Source of the DNA: Ancylomarina longa
GTDB lineage: Bacteria > Bacteroidota > Bacteroidia > Bacteroidales > Marinifilaceae
Assembly (NCBI RefSeq): GCF_003996985.1
Contig: NZ_RJJX01000002.1
Span: 219,956 to 283,955 of the forward strand
Length of the DNA stretch: 64,000 nucleotides
Direction: 5' to 3'
In this document: positions 39,625 to 50,218 of the stretch, one piece after another
Layout: every line of letters begins with the position of its first letter
How positions within the stretch are numbered: position 1 is the first letter of the stretch
The notes under the pieces: generated by a model
What the model saw: only the letters and a program-made list of their open reading frames with translations
What the model was told of the DNA's origin: nothing
Databases searched by the model: none
Position numbers and translations under genes: made by a program

Positions 39625-41700
39625 ATGAAACAATTACTAATCCTTCTGTTCCTCTATTTTTCTTTTTCAGATACCATTGCCCAAAGACCAGAATATCCGG
39701 TATGCCCGAAACATGCTGTTACCGATACTTTTTTTAATGCTTACACAGTAACAGAAAACTACCGATGGTTGGAAAATGTACACGACACTAAAGTGAGAGA
39801 ATGGATAAAGGAGGAGGAAAATCTGTCGGATAAATTCACCAACAGAGCTTCTTCAAAATACGCTTGTAAAACTCTTATTGACAAGTATTCCTATATTCGT
39901 TCCTCCCATCCTGTAAAAAGTGGAAAATATTATTTCACATTTTACTATCGGAATAAATTAGCAAGTCCTGTTCTTTATATGGGGGATGATCCCGAAGAGG
40001 TGGACTATCCGCTTGTAGATCCTAATTTCAATACTAAAAATGATAAAGTGGACATCCAGTCCTATGCTGTCTCCAGAGACTCAAAATATTTATGCTACCT
40101 CATCAATCGCAATGGAACAGACTGGAGGGAAGCAAGAGTAGTAAGCTTGCCTTCTGGCACCAGAAAAAGAGATCATATTCTTGGAATTAAATATTCCTCC
40201 ATAGCCTGGATGAATGATGGATTCTTTTACTCCAAATATCCGTACGAGGGTGAATTTAAAGCTGCATTTGGAGAGGAAGTATATTATCACAAATTAGGAG
40301 ATGAGCAGGCACAAGATAAATTGATATTTAAACGCAAAAGTCCGAATGCGCAATTTTCTTTCCGGACTACTTCCGATGAACAATTCTTTGTTTTACAGGA
40401 AGAAACTCCCAACTACTACAACTATTTTTTTATCGATTACTCGGCCAAACAGCCTTATCTTCGTCCTTTATTGATGAAGCAAAAATCTAAATTTAATGTC
40501 CTCGACAGCCATAATGGAAAACTAATTTGCAGAACTTTCAAGGACAATAATGGGGGATCTATTGTTGAAATTGATCCTTATGCTCCTTACCAATGGCGCC
40601 AAGTTGTTCCTGAATTACAAGATGGTGTGTTGCTAATCTGCAAGGTGAAACAGGATAGATTGATTTGTATTTACCAGAGCAATCAACACCCTATTGTTAA
40701 GATTTTTGATTATCAAGCTCATGCCTTGTATCAACTTGAGCTACCTGAAGCCAGTTCGGTAAATGGATTCAGTGGTGAAATAGACGATGAAGATTTAATC
40801 TTCTACAATCAGCAATATACGACCCCTTCCCTGTGCTATCATTTTAATACAAAAACCTTTCAACGCAAACCTGGAAAAACTACTAAAGTCACTTTTTACT
40901 TTCAAAACTATGAATACAAATCCATCAGCTATCCGGTAAACGACAGCATTAATGTACCCATGACAATAGTTTATAAAAAGGGATTGAAACTAAATGGCAA
41001 TAATCCGTGTCTGTTGAAAGCCTACGGAGGATTTGGTGCGATTTCAACCCCTTCCTTTGATCCGGGTATTGTCTACTTTATTGAGCAAGGTGGTATTTAT
41101 GCCTTTGCTAATATTCGTGGTGGAGGAGATCTGGGTAAAGAATGGGCTAAGGCTGGCAAAGGCCTGCACAAGCAAAATTCTATTGATGACTTTAATGCTG
41201 CCGCAGAATTTCTGATTAAAGAAAAATATACCAATCCCAAGAAACTAGCTTCAACGGGAGGCTCGCATGGAGGATTAATTGTTGCGGCGGCAGCTATTCA
41301 ACGCCCTGATTTATACGCAGCGGTGGTTCCTGTTGTTGGTGTTATGGATATGATACATTTCGAGGATTATACAGTGGGTAACTTCCATACCGATGAATTT
41401 GGTACAGTTCGGGATTCGGTAGATTTTTTGAATTTAAGAAGCTACTCTCCCTTACACAATATTAAAGAGGAAGTGAATTATCCAGCGATGTTGGTGATGA
41501 CCTCAGAAAATGACGATCGGGTTCCTCCTTTTCATTCCTATAAATTTGTGGCACGACTGCAAAATAGGGAGAAACAACTAAACCCTATTTTTCTGAGAGT
41601 AGAAAAAGATGCCGGACATTACGGAGCTATAAATCACAGTAAATACACCAAAGGCAAAGGAGCCATGTATGGATTTATCATGAGAATATTAATGGGGTAA
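39625..41700 (+). CDS. Prolyl oligopeptidase (S9A family), exported
   Basis: A 691-aa serine peptidase that cuts after proline in short peptides. A signal peptide (MKQLLILLFLYFSFSDTIAQ) places it in the periplasm. The N-terminal seven-bladed propeller spans about 70-400. The C-terminal alpha/beta-hydrolase carries GGSHGGL (nucleophile Ser), the aspartate in SENDDRVPPFHSYKF and the histidine in DAGHYGAINHSKY. The motif YGGFGAISTPSFDP is S9A-type. It is divergent from susR and ends at a bidirectional terminator. Confidence 0.92.
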   Translation: MKQLLILLFLYFSFSDTIAQRPEYPVCPKHAVTDTFFNAYTVTENYRWLENVHDTKVREWIKEEENLSDKFTNRASSKYACKTLIDKYSYIRSSHPVKSGKYYFTFYYRNKLASPVLYMGDDPEEVDYPLVDPNFNTKNDKVDIQSYAVSRDSKYLCYLINRNGTDWREARVVSLPSGTRKRDHILGIKYSSIAWMNDGFFYSKYPYEGEFKAAFGEEVYYHKLGDEQAQDKLIFKRKSPNAQFSFRTTSDEQFFVLQEETPNYYNYFFIDYSAKQPYLRPLLMKQKSKFNVLDSHNGKLICRTFKDNNGGSIVEIDPYAPYQWRQVVPELQDGVLLICKVKQDRLICIYQSNQHPIVKIFDYQAHALYQLELPEASSVNGFSGEIDDEDLIFYNQQYTTPSLCYHFNTKTFQRKPGKTTKVTFYFQNYEYKSISYPVNDSINVPMTIVYKKGLKLNGNNPCLLKAYGGFGAISTPSFDPGIVYFIEQGGIYAFANIRGGGDLGKEWAKAGKGLHKQNSIDDFNAAAEFLIKEKYTNPKKLASTGGSHGGLIVAAAAIQRPDLYAAVVPVVGVMDMIHFEDYTVGNFHTDEFGTVRDSVDFLNLRSYSPLHNIKEEVNYPAMLVMTSENDDRVPPFHSYKFVARLQNREKQLNPIFLRVEKDAGHYGAINHSKYTKGKGAMYGFIMRILMG

Positions 41701-41719
41701 GAAAACTATTCCAAGCAGT

Positions 41720-41758
41720 TAAAAAGCCTGAAAGTATCAAGTACCTTCAGGCTTTTCG
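41720..41758. terminator. Bidirectional terminator between S9A peptidase and leuB
   Basis: AAAAGCCTGAA / TTCAGGCTTTT (41722-41732 with 41746-41756) has A/T-rich flanks on both sides in a convergent gap. Confidence 0.88.
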
Positions 41759-41779
41759 CTTTATTAATTGATGTGTAAA

Positions 41780-42850
41780 TTAAGCATTCTGAATAAAATC
41801 AGTCAACCACTCTCCTACTTCTGAAGTAGAATAAGCCTTGTTTCCGTCGGCAATATCTTCTGTTACAATTCCTGCTTCCAATGATTCATCAACTGCTTTA
41901 CGAATTAATGCACCTTCGTCCATCATTCCAAAGGCATACTCAAACATCATTGCCGCAGAAAGTACCGTAGCACAAGGATTGGCAATATTCTTACCGGCAG
42001 CCTGTGGATACGAACCATGAATTGGTTCAAAAACAGAAGTATGAATACCGATAGATGCCGAAGGAAGCATTCCCATGGAACCAGAAATAACACTGGCCTC
42101 ATCGGTTAATATATCTCCAAACATATTCTCTGTTACCATCACATCAAATCGTTTTGGCCAGGTAATAATTTGCATAGCAGCATTATCTACAAACATATAT
42201 TCCACCTCTATATCCGGGAATTCAGGTTCAATTTTCTGTGCTACTTCCCGCCACAATCGCGAGGATGCCAAGACGTTTGCCTTATCCACAATAGTGAGCT
42301 TTTTTCTACGCTTGCCTGCATACTCAAATCCAAGGCGTACAATACGCTCAATTTCGTCAGCAGTATACACACAGGTATCATAAGCTGTTTTTCCATCCTC
42401 GGTTCTCCCCTGTGGACGACCAAAATAGATTCCTCCTGTCAATTCCCGAATACACATAAAATCTGCTCCATCCACCAATTCCGTTTTCAAAGGTGATTTA
42501 TGTATTAATGACTTGAAGGTATTTACAGGACGAAGATTGGCATACAATCCCAATTGCTTACGCATGGCCAACAGGCCTTGTTCAGGACGAACTTTTGCAG
42601 AAGGGTCGTTATCGAATCTGGGATGCCCAATTGCACCAAATAACACCGCATCAGAATTCATACATAGCTGATGAGTTTCTGCCGGATAGGGATCTCCCAC
42701 CTCTTCGATGGCAACAGCTCCTACAAGGGCTTCGGTGAATTCAAAATCATGTCCAAACTTTTTAGCAACAGCCTCGATAACTATTCTGGCTTGCTTTACG
42801 ATTTCCGGTCCGATACCATCGCCGGACAATACTGCAATTTTATAAGTCAT
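41780..42850 (-). CDS. leuB: 3-isopropylmalate dehydrogenase LeuB
   Basis: NAD-dependent oxidative decarboxylation of 3-isopropylmalate, the third step of leucine synthesis. The 356-aa length is normal. Motifs: GDGIGPEIV at the start, [23 protein letters not shown], the catalytic K/D region [17 protein letters not shown], and the metal site [25 protein letters not shown], with [18 protein letters not shown] near the end. It is the last gene of the minus-strand ilv-leu cluster, 9 bp after the leuA-like gene. Confidence 0.96.
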   Translation of the reverse strand: MTYKIAVLSGDGIGPEIVKQARIVIEAVAKKFGHDFEFTEALVGAVAIEEVGDPYPAETHQLCMNSDAVLFGAIGHPRFDNDPSAKVRPEQGLLAMRKQLGLYANLRPVNTFKSLIHKSPLKTELVDGADFMCIRELTGGIYFGRPQGRTEDGKTAYDTCVYTADEIERIVRLGFEYAGKRRKKLTIVDKANVLASSRLWREVAQKIEPEFPDIEVEYMFVDNAAMQIITWPKRFDVMVTENMFGDILTDEASVISGSMGMLPSASIGIHTSVFEPIHGSYPQAAGKNIANPCATVLSAAMMFEYAFGMMDEGALIRKAVDESLEAGIVTEDIADGNKAYSTSEVGEWLTDFIQNA

Positions 42851-42859
42851 TGTATCTTT

Positions 42860-44419
42860 TTATTCCGTTTTTAATTTGATGTTTTTCACACTATTTTGCT
42901 CTTCCATAATATTCAACATTCGCGATGTTGCCTTAATAGCAGCTTCTACCTGGTCGGGATCTAAACCTCGTGTTTTAAATTCTTTTCCATTATAATCCCA
43001 GGTAATGACAGACTCTACCAAAGCATCTGTTTTTCCTCCGGGAGGAATTCGTACCAGGTAATCTGTTAATACCGGACGTTCTCTGTCCAAACTATCGTAC
43101 ACACTCCAGACAGCTTTCATAAAAGCATCATATTGCCCGTCACCAGAGGAGGTGCCTTCGTGCATAACACCATTAATCTCCATATTAATAGAGGCGACAG
43201 GTCGCATTCCCTTTGAAAGGGATAAGGAATAATGCTTGATTTGGATGGGCATTTCTATCATCTCCTGATTTAGCACATCCGAAACGATAAAAGGAAGATC
43301 CTCGGTGGTTACCCTTTCCTTTTTATCCCCCAGCTCAATTACACGCTGCGTCACTTTTCTCATGGTATCCTCTTCCAGAGTCATACCCAATTCTTCCAAA
43401 TTCTTTTTGATATTTGCTTTACCCGATGTCTTTCCCAAAGCATATTTTCGCTCACGACCAAAACGCTCCGGCATTAATCTATTAAAATATAGATCGTCTT
43501 TGGTATCACCATCGGCATGCACCCCACAGGTCTGGGTAAAAACATTTTCCCCAACCAATGGTTTGTTCGATGGAATCCTAACACCAGAGAAAGTTTCCAC
43601 CATTCTACTAACGGTATTTATCTTGGACTCATTAACATTTATTTTTCGGGATAAATGGTCTTTCACTACTCCCACCACAGAGGCAAGAGGTGCATTTCCG
43701 GCTCTTTCACCTAGTCCGTTCACGGTAGTATGAATGCCATCCATTCCTGCTAAAACAGCAGAATACACATTCGCCAATGCCAAATCATAATCATTGTGCG
43801 CATGAAAATCAAAATGCAAATTGGGGTATCTCTCCCGACAGGCATAGCAGAAATCAAATGCCTGCACCTGATTCATCACCCCCAAAGTATCCGGAAGCAT
43901 AAATCGCTGAATATTCTCCTGATGTAATTCATCTAAAAGAAACCAAACGTAATCTCTGGAAGCATGCATACCATTAGACCAATCTTCAAGATAAAGATTC
44001 ACTTTTATCCCTAATTCAGAAGCATAGGCAATTGCCTCTTTTATATCTCTGACATGCTGTTGAGGTGTTTTTCGCAATTGTCCTTGTAAATGTTTTAAAG
44101 AACCCTTTGCCAGAAGATTCACCACGCGAGCTCCACTGGAATAAATCCAATCTAAGGATGCCTTTCCATCAATAAATCCCAGGACTTCTATTTTATCCAG
44201 ACAGTTATTCTCCTCTGCCCATTTGGTAATTCGCCGTACTGCTTGAAATTCTCCTTCTGACACTCTTGCCGAAGCAACTTCCATCCGATCCACTTTTAAA
44301 GACTGCAACATCAATTTTGCCAGTCCCAGTTTCTCTTCAGCATTAAAGCTAACCCCTGAAGTCTGTTCTCCATCCCTAAGGGTGGTATCCATTATTTCTA
44401 AGCTACGCAGTTCGTTCAT
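42860..44419 (-). CDS. Second alpha-isopropylmalate synthase family enzyme (probably citramalate synthase-like)
   Basis: A 519-aa paralogue of LeuA. The HMGL-like barrel has the metal-binding [13 protein letters not shown] start and the HAHNDYDLALAN histidines, and a C-terminal LeuA-type regulatory domain includes EGTSSGDGQYDAF. It shares the cluster with a normal LeuA (46560-48053), so it probably uses another 2-oxoacid; pyruvate (citramalate synthase, a threonine-free route to isoleucine) is the leading guess. It lies between leuD and leuB. Substrate specificity is inferred, not seen. Confidence 0.82.
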   Translation of the reverse strand: MNELRSLEIMDTTLRDGEQTSGVSFNAEEKLGLAKLMLQSLKVDRMEVASARVSEGEFQAVRRITKWAEENNCLDKIEVLGFIDGKASLDWIYSSGARVVNLLAKGSLKHLQGQLRKTPQQHVRDIKEAIAYASELGIKVNLYLEDWSNGMHASRDYVWFLLDELHQENIQRFMLPDTLGVMNQVQAFDFCYACRERYPNLHFDFHAHNDYDLALANVYSAVLAGMDGIHTTVNGLGERAGNAPLASVVGVVKDHLSRKINVNESKINTVSRMVETFSGVRIPSNKPLVGENVFTQTCGVHADGDTKDDLYFNRLMPERFGRERKYALGKTSGKANIKKNLEELGMTLEEDTMRKVTQRVIELGDKKERVTTEDLPFIVSDVLNQEMIEMPIQIKHYSLSLSKGMRPVASINMEINGVMHEGTSSGDGQYDAFMKAVWSVYDSLDRERPVLTDYLVRIPPGGKTDALVESVITWDYNGKEFKTRGLDPDQVEAAIKATSRMLNIMEEQNSVKNIKLKTE

Positions 44420-44444
44420 TTTAATTTAAAATGTGTGATTTATT

Positions 44445-45023
44445 TTATGCTTCAAAAGCTTCTATCTTATCTTTCTTGTTTAAAAGATAATCGATGTCAT
44501 CAAATCCATTAAGCAGACAGTTTTTCTTATAGGAATTGATTTCAAATATTTCCACATGTCCGTTTAAACGGATACTTTGATTCTGCAAATCAATCACTAA
44601 TTTCTGTTTGCCATCTTTCTCGACAGCTTGAAATATTTTAATTAGAAATTCGGAGGAAACCGTAACTGGCAACACTCCATTATTGAGTGCATTATTTTTG
44701 AATATATCTGCAAAAAAACTACTAACCACCACTTTAAAACCGTAATCGTGAATAGCCCAGGCAGCATGCTCTCTCGAAGATCCACTTCCGAAATTTTTAC
44801 CACCCACTAATATTTTTCCACTATACTCGGATTTGTTAAGCACAAAATCATTATTAGGAGTTCCGTCAGCAGCATAACGCCAATCGCGAAAGAGATTTTC
44901 TCCAAATCCTTCCCGGTCAGTTGCCTTTAAAAATCTTGCAGGTATTATCTGGTCTGTATCGACATTTTCTGCTGGTAGCGGAACATAGGTCGATTCCAAT
45001 ATTCTAAATTTATCTATTGGCAT
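44445..45023 (-). CDS. leuD: 3-isopropylmalate dehydratase small subunit LeuD
   Basis: The swivelling small subunit of isopropylmalate isomerase, partner of LeuC. The 192-aa protein shows [14 protein letters not shown] near the N-terminus and [47 protein letters not shown], the LeuD signature. It follows leuC by 53 bp in the same operon. Confidence 0.96.
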   Translation of the reverse strand: MPIDKFRILESTYVPLPAENVDTDQIIPARFLKATDREGFGENLFRDWRYAADGTPNNDFVLNKSEYSGKILVGGKNFGSGSSREHAAWAIHDYGFKVVVSSFFADIFKNNALNNGVLPVTVSSEFLIKIFQAVEKDGKQKLVIDLQNQSIRLNGHVEIFEINSYKKNCLLNGFDDIDYLLNKKDKIEAFEA

Positions 45024-45076
45024 AATATTTAAATTTTCTGTTTGTTCTTAGATTGAATTAATAATATTTCCACAAT

Positions 45077-46477
45077 TTAAAACAAGTCTCTGGGATCAGT
45101 AATGACTCCTGTCACTGCGGCAGCAGCAGCAGTTAGCGGGCTCGCTAATAAAGTTCTTGCTCCCGGACCTTGTCTTCCTTCAAAATTTCTATTGGAAGTG
45201 GAAACGCTGTATTTTCCTGCTGGAATTTTATCATCATTCATTGCCAAACAAGCAGAACATCCCGGTTGACGCAATTTAAATCCGGCCTCTTCCAATATCT
45301 CAATCAATCCTTCCTGCTGCGCTTGTTTCTCTACTTGTTTGGAGCCAGGAACTATCCATGCAGTAACCGAATCAGCTTTTTTTCTACCTTTCACTACCGA
45401 TGCAAGCATCCTTAAATCTTCAATTCTTCCATTCGTACAGCTTCCTACAAATACATAATCCACTTTCTTACCTATTAGCTTATCTCCCAATCCAAAACCC
45501 ATATATTCTAAGGATTTTTTAAAGCTGGGTAATTCAGTAGCAACAACATTTTCAGCATTGGGAATATTACCTGTGATACCAGTTCCCATACCCGGATTTG
45601 TTCCATAAGTTAACATTGGCTCTATATCCGAAGCTTTAAAATTATATTCCCTATCAAAGACGGCAGCCTCGTCTGATTTTAGTTCTTCCCATTTGGCAAG
45701 AGCGGTATCCCAATCCTTTCCTTTGGGAGCAAACTCCCTTCCTTTCACATACTCAAAAGTAACTTCATCCGGAGCAATCATACCGCCACGAGCACCCATT
45801 TCGATACTCATATTGCAAACAGTCATTCGCCCTTCCATACTCAAGCTTCGAACTGCACTACCGGCATATTCCACAAAATATCCAGTTGCGCCACCAGTAC
45901 CCAATTGAGAAATCACATAAAGGGTAAGATCTTTTGCAGTAACTCCTTTTTGCAAGTCTCCATCAATGGTAATCCTCATTTTTTTAGGTTTTGGTTGCAA
46001 CACGCATTGTGTAGCTAAAACCATTTCCACTTCCGAAGTACCAATCCCAAAAGCCACAGCGCCAAAGGCTCCGTGTGTTGAAGTATGGCTGTCTCCGCAA
46101 ACTACTGTCATCCCCGGTTGAGTATGTCCCAATTCCGGGCCAACCACATGAACGATCCCATTGTAAGGATGAAGTAAACCATAAAGGGAAATATTATTTT
46201 TCTTACAATTCGCCGTTAAAGTTTCTACCTGTTTTCTGGATAATTCATCCTTAATGGTTAGGTGCTGATTCTCAGTAGGAATATTGTGGTCTGGTGTTGC
46301 GATTGTTTTTTCAGGACGAAATACTTTCAATCCCCGCTGTTCTAAACCGGTAAATGCTTGTGGACTGGTTACCTCGTGTATCAGATGTTTATCGATATAC
46401 AAGACACTTGGGCCGCCTTCAATTTCCTCAACCACATGTGCATCCCAGACTTTATCAAATAGTGTTTTTGGTTCCAT
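45077..46477 (-). CDS. leuC: 3-isopropylmalate dehydratase large subunit LeuC
   Basis: The aconitase-type [4Fe-4S] subunit that interconverts 2- and 3-isopropylmalate. The 466-aa protein has [46 protein letters not shown], and the cluster cysteines in VGSCTNGR and [10 protein letters not shown], ending in [20 protein letters not shown]. It is cotranscribed with leuA and leuD. Confidence 0.96.
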   Translation of the reverse strand: MEPKTLFDKVWDAHVVEEIEGGPSVLYIDKHLIHEVTSPQAFTGLEQRGLKVFRPEKTIATPDHNIPTENQHLTIKDELSRKQVETLTANCKKNNISLYGLLHPYNGIVHVVGPELGHTQPGMTVVCGDSHTSTHGAFGAVAFGIGTSEVEMVLATQCVLQPKPKKMRITIDGDLQKGVTAKDLTLYVISQLGTGGATGYFVEYAGSAVRSLSMEGRMTVCNMSIEMGARGGMIAPDEVTFEYVKGREFAPKGKDWDTALAKWEELKSDEAAVFDREYNFKASDIEPMLTYGTNPGMGTGITGNIPNAENVVATELPSFKKSLEYMGFGLGDKLIGKKVDYVFVGSCTNGRIEDLRMLASVVKGRKKADSVTAWIVPGSKQVEKQAQQEGLIEILEEAGFKLRQPGCSACLAMNDDKIPAGKYSVSTSNRNFEGRQGPGARTLLASPLTAAAAAVTGVITDPRDLF

Positions 46478-46559
46478 TTTTTATATTTCAATATTATTTA
46501 AAGTGAAAATCATTTAATGGCATAAACGTTTTCAATTAACTGCTTATATCTATTCTGAT

Positions 46560-48053
46560 TTACACGATTTTAGATAATGCATTCACCAAAGCCTCCACAG
46601 AAGCTGTGATAATATCAATATTAGCACCAAAGCCGTAGTAAACTTTACCTTTATGTTCCAGCTGAACATGTACTTTTCCCAAATCATCACTTCCGCGGGT
46701 TAATGCCTGCACTAAAAATTCACCTAAAGTAAATTTCTGCTTAATCAGTTTTTTCACAGCATTAAAACAAGCATCAATTGGACCATTTCCTTCTGCAGTA
46801 GCAGCACAACTTTCTCCTTTTATTTTAAGGTGAACCGTAGCCATAGGAATAGTTGATTTTCCAGATACTACCTGAAGAAGTTTCAATTCAACGGCTTTCT
46901 CCATATCATTGCTATCGCCCATTAATTCAGCTAAATCTTCCTCGGTAACATTCTTTTTCTTATCTGCCATTACCAAGAACCGATTGTACACATCATCCAG
47001 TTGGTCCTTCGACAATTCATATCCCAACTGATTTAAATGATGATTCAAAGCGGCACGACCACTTCTCGCGGTAAGTACAATTGCTGATTCCTGAATACCC
47101 ACTTCCACAGGATCAATAATCTCGTAGTTTTCTCTATTTTTTAGTACTCCATCCTGATGAATTCCCGATGAATGTGCGAAAGCATTTCTACCAACAATAG
47201 CTTTATTGGGCTGAACCGGCATGTTCATAAGGGATGAAACCAATCGACTGGCATTGTGAATACCCTTTGTATTTATATCGGTATATAATGGTAAATCGTG
47301 ATGTGTTTTTACAGCCATCACAACTTCTTCCAATGAAGTATTACCAGCTCTTTCCCCAATACCATTAATGGTAACCTCTACTTGTCGGGCTCCATTTATC
47401 ACCCCACTTAAAGAGTTGGCTGTTGCCATTCCCAAATCATTGTGGCAATGCGTTGATAAGATTGCCTTATGAACATTGGAAACATGTTCCATTAAATATT
47501 TGATTTTCGCACCATAGTCGGCGGGAAGGCAATATCCTGTTGTATCCGGAATATTAATAACCGTTGCTCCAGCAGCAATCACAGCCTGAACCACTCTAGC
47601 AAGGTATTCATTATCCGATCTACCGGCATCTTCGGCATAAAACTCAACATCTTCCACATAACGCTTGGCATACTTTACTGCTCGAACTGCTCGCTCCAAA
47701 ATTTCGTCAGGATTGGAATTCAGTTTGTATTTGATATGATATGGCGAGGTTCCGATACCGGTATGAATTCTACCTCTTTTGGCAAACTTTAATGCCTCAG
47801 CAGCAACATCAATATCTTTCTCAACTGCGCGGGTTAGAGCACAAATAGTTGGATTGCTTACTGCCTTGGCAATTTCGACGACCGATTGAAAATCTCCGGG
47901 ACTGGAAACAGGAAATCCTGCTTCAATGACATCCACTCCTAATGCTTCCAAAGTTCTGGCAACTTCAATCTTTTCGATTGTGTTCAACTGGCATCCCGGA
48001 ACCTGTTCTCCGTCTCGTAATGTGGTATCGAAAATAAATAATTTATCACTCAT
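46560..48053 (-). CDS. leuA: 2-isopropylmalate synthase LeuA
   Basis: First committed step of leucine synthesis: 2-oxoisovalerate + acetyl-CoA. The ATG at 48053 ([21 protein letters not shown]) gives 497 aa. A longer frame reaching 48140 runs through the attenuator hairpin and is rejected. The HMGL barrel contains [14 protein letters not shown] and NGIGERAGN; the C-terminal regulatory domain (about 380-497) is the allosteric leucine-binding region. Expression is predicted to be controlled by the leader peptide and terminator just upstream (48156-48239 and 48096-48127). Confidence 0.95.
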   Translation of the reverse strand: MSDKLFIFDTTLRDGEQVPGCQLNTIEKIEVARTLEALGVDVIEAGFPVSSPGDFQSVVEIAKAVSNPTICALTRAVEKDIDVAAEALKFAKRGRIHTGIGTSPYHIKYKLNSNPDEILERAVRAVKYAKRYVEDVEFYAEDAGRSDNEYLARVVQAVIAAGATVINIPDTTGYCLPADYGAKIKYLMEHVSNVHKAILSTHCHNDLGMATANSLSGVINGARQVEVTINGIGERAGNTSLEEVVMAVKTHHDLPLYTDINTKGIHNASRLVSSLMNMPVQPNKAIVGRNAFAHSSGIHQDGVLKNRENYEIIDPVEVGIQESAIVLTARSGRAALNHHLNQLGYELSKDQLDDVYNRFLVMADKKKNVTEEDLAELMGDSNDMEKAVELKLLQVVSGKSTIPMATVHLKIKGESCAATAEGNGPIDACFNAVKKLIKQKFTLGEFLVQALTRGSDDLGKVHVQLEHKGKVYYGFGANIDIITASVEALVNALSKIV

Positions 48054-48095
48054 GTTTTTAGTCTTTTGTACGTGAAATGTTACTAGCTCTATCGA

Positions 48096-48127
48096 CAAAA
48101 AAAAGTTCTCCCTATTTTCGGAAGAAC
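48096..48127 (-). terminator. Attenuator terminator ahead of leuA
   Basis: The minus strand has GTTCTTCC, a GAAAATA loop and GGGAGAAC (48105-48112 with 48120-48127), followed by T8. It lies between the Leu/Ile-rich leader peptide gene and the leuA start, the position of a transcription attenuator. Confidence 0.85.
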
Positions 48128-48155
48128 CATGTACTTGCATCTTTTGCGTGTCAGA

Positions 48156-48239
48156 TTAGCATACGGTCTTCCAATTTGATCCTCCAATAAAGAGGTCAAT
48201 AATTAGAATAATACCAATAAGGCTAGAACCAATTTTCAT
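48156..48239 (-). CDS. Leader peptide of the leu genes (27 aa, Leu/Ile-rich)
   Basis: A 27-codon gene, ATG to TAA. Residues 7-18 read LIGIILIIDLFI, ten of twelve being Leu, Ile or Phe. It ends 28 bp before the attenuator hairpin on the minus strand. By the classic logic of amino-acid attenuation, stalling at these codons when leucine or isoleucine is scarce would prevent the terminator from forming. No database support was used. Confidence 0.82.
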   Translation of the reverse strand: MKIGSSLIGIILIIDLFIGGSNWKTVC

Positions 48240-48518
48240 TTGTATGATTTTTATTATTCTGATTTAATTCCATTAATTCTGTGAGAATTAGAGCTATTAC
48301 TAAGCCAGAACAAACCTAGAAACTAAAGCGTTTGGGATCAAACAATTTATGCAACTCCACTACGATATTCAAAACCTTACTTCCGCATTTCATACAGACA
48401 AAAACAATAACTAAATCACTAAACACCTGAATATTACACAACATCACCTGTCCTATAAAATGGGATATCCAAACAATTCCAGTACGACTTCTAACATGCA
48501 AGTATTTACGGGAAAAGG

Positions 48519-48557
48519 AGGAAAATCGAATTGAAGTAATCTCCAATTCGATTTCCT
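48519..48557 (-). terminator. Terminator after ilvC
   Basis: AGGAAATCGAATTG / CAATTCGATTTTCCT arms (about 48544-48557 and 48519-48533, one bulged base) are followed by TCCTTTTCCC on the minus strand. It separates the ilv half from the leu half of the cluster. The 270-bp stretch 48240-48518 beyond it shows no gene I can support and probably holds the leu promoter. Confidence 0.75.
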
Positions 48558-48567
48558 TTTCCTATTC

Positions 48568-49614
48568 TTAGTTATTTTCAGGACGCAACTTACGAACAGC
48601 TGAACCTGCTCGCCACATTTCACTTTCGCGAAGCTCTTTTAATTCGTTATCTAATTTGACACGATAATCGCTTTCGCTATTCGAATCGATAGATCTTTGC
48701 GCTTCGTTACCTGCTTCTACTTCGCCATACAATTTTTCGAAAACCGGCTTGGTAGCATCACGGAATGGTTTCCACCAATCCAAAGCTCCGCGTTGGGCGG
48801 TTGTTGATGTATTGGCATACATCCAATCCATTCCATTTTCTGCAACCAAAGGCATCAAACTTTGGGTTAATTCCTCTATGGTTTCATTAAAGGCTTCGGA
48901 TGGAGAGTGTCCATTAGCTCTCAAGACTTCGTATTGAGCAGCAAAAATTCCTTGAATACAACCCATCAAAGTACCTCTTTCACCTGTAAGATCGGAATAC
49001 ACCTCACGTTTAAAAGTTGTCTCAAACAAATAACCTGATCCAACACCAATTCCCAAAGCAACCACACGATCAAAGGCCTTGCCGGTAGCATCCTGAAAAA
49101 TTGCATAGGAGGAGTTCAAGCCTCTACCTTCCAAAAACATTCTTCTCAAACTAGTTCCTGATCCTTTTGGAGCTATCAAGATCACATCCACATCTTTAGG
49201 GGGAATAATACCAGTACGCTCCTTATAAGTAATTCCAAATCCATGAGAGAAATACAAAGTTTTCCCGGGAGTTAGATGCTTTTTAACGGTTGGCCAAACG
49301 GCAATTTGTCCGGCATCCGATAATAGATATTGTATGATCGTTGCCTTTTCCAAAGCTTCTTCGATTTCAAAAAGTGTTTCTCCTGGAACCCAACCATCTG
49401 CTACAGCTTTATCCCAGGTCTTAGAATCTTTACGTTGCCCCACAATCACATTAAATCCATTATCTTTTAAATTTAAAGATTGACCAGGGCCCTGAACTCC
49501 ATAACCGATAACTGCAATAGTTTCCTCTTTTAGTACTTCTCGGGCTTTTTCCAAAGGAAATTCTTCACGGGTTACTACTTGTTCTTCAACCCCTCCAAAG
49601 TTTATTGTTGCCAT
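48568..49614 (-). CDS. ilvC: Ketol-acid reductoisomerase IlvC
   Basis: NADPH-dependent rearrangement and reduction of acetolactate or acetohydroxybutyrate, shared by valine, leucine and isoleucine synthesis. The 348-aa class I-length enzyme has VIGYGVQGPGQSLNLKDNGFNVIVG (Rossmann motif), the cofactor loop region QRKDSKTW, APKGSGTSLRR, and the metal ligands in DLTGERGTLMG and NETIEELTQSL. It is 25 bp after ilvN and ends at its own terminator. Confidence 0.95.
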   Translation of the reverse strand: MATINFGGVEEQVVTREEFPLEKAREVLKEETIAVIGYGVQGPGQSLNLKDNGFNVIVGQRKDSKTWDKAVADGWVPGETLFEIEEALEKATIIQYLLSDAGQIAVWPTVKKHLTPGKTLYFSHGFGITYKERTGIIPPKDVDVILIAPKGSGTSLRRMFLEGRGLNSSYAIFQDATGKAFDRVVALGIGVGSGYLFETTFKREVYSDLTGERGTLMGCIQGIFAAQYEVLRANGHSPSEAFNETIEELTQSLMPLVAENGMDWMYANTSTTAQRGALDWWKPFRDATKPVFEKLYGEVEAGNEAQRSIDSNSESDYRVKLDNELKELRESEMWRAGSAVRKLRPENN

Positions 49615-49638
49615 TTTTTATTTTTTTATTTTGGTTAA

Positions 49639-50154
49639 TTAATTCGTTAATTCTTTTAGATAGCTCGTAAATTCTCTCTTTTGGCAAGAAACTGCCACAC
49701 GTCCTGAACGAGCAAATTGTAACACACCATACTGCTCTAATTCATTAAACAACTCCTGATTATCGGCTTTATATCCAACTTTTTCAATCACTAAGAAATC
49801 TGGATTTACCGAAAGAATTTTTGCATTTCTTGTTCTCACCAGATTTTCTAAATTGCCATTTAGCTTCGTTGAATTAGCAATTTTAAATAAGGCTACTTCC
49901 TGGTGTACAATTTGATCAGCCTCAAAATAAAGTGCCTTAAAAACACCAATTATTTTCTCCAACTGGCGCACCACATTCTCGATTCGATTATCTGCAACAA
50001 ATGCAACGATTGTATATCGGGAAACGCCTTTTACTTCTGATTCGGAAACGGTCAAACTTTCTATATTTATTTTCCGACGCGAGAAAACGATCGTCACTTC
50101 ATTTAATAAGCCTATGTCGTTTTCTGAAAAAATGGTAATCGTATATTCTTTCAT
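49639..50154 (-). CDS. ilvN: Acetolactate synthase small (regulatory) subunit IlvN
   Basis: The regulatory subunit that confers valine feedback on IlvB. The chosen ATG at 50154 gives 171 aa starting MKEYTITIFSENDIGLLNEVTIVFSRRKINIESL, the usual ACT-domain start. The frame stays open to 50226, overlapping the end of ilvB, but those extra 24 residues are not family-like. The C-terminal ACT-like half has DFLVIEKVGYKADNQELFNELEQYGVLQFARSGRVA. It is cotranscribed with ilvB and ilvC. Confidence 0.9.
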   Translation of the reverse strand: MKEYTITIFSENDIGLLNEVTIVFSRRKINIESLTVSESEVKGVSRYTIVAFVADNRIENVVRQLEKIIGVFKALYFEADQIVHQEVALFKIANSTKLNGNLENLVRTRNAKILSVNPDFLVIEKVGYKADNQELFNELEQYGVLQFARSGRVAVSCQKREFTSYLKELTN

Positions 50155-50218
50155 AATTTTTAAATCTGATTGATGAGATGGGAAATCCTTCTGAATTGCC
50201 CGAATACGTTTTTCAATT

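Noticed and set aside
48053-48140. N-terminal extension of leuA up to 48140
   Set aside because: It would translate through the attenuator hairpin and adds 29 residues unlike LeuA; the ATG at 48053 begins the conserved family start.
48316-48546. 76-codon minus-strand frame between ilvC and the leu leader
   Set aside because: It starts inside the ilvC terminator hairpin and has no recognisable domain or composition bias.
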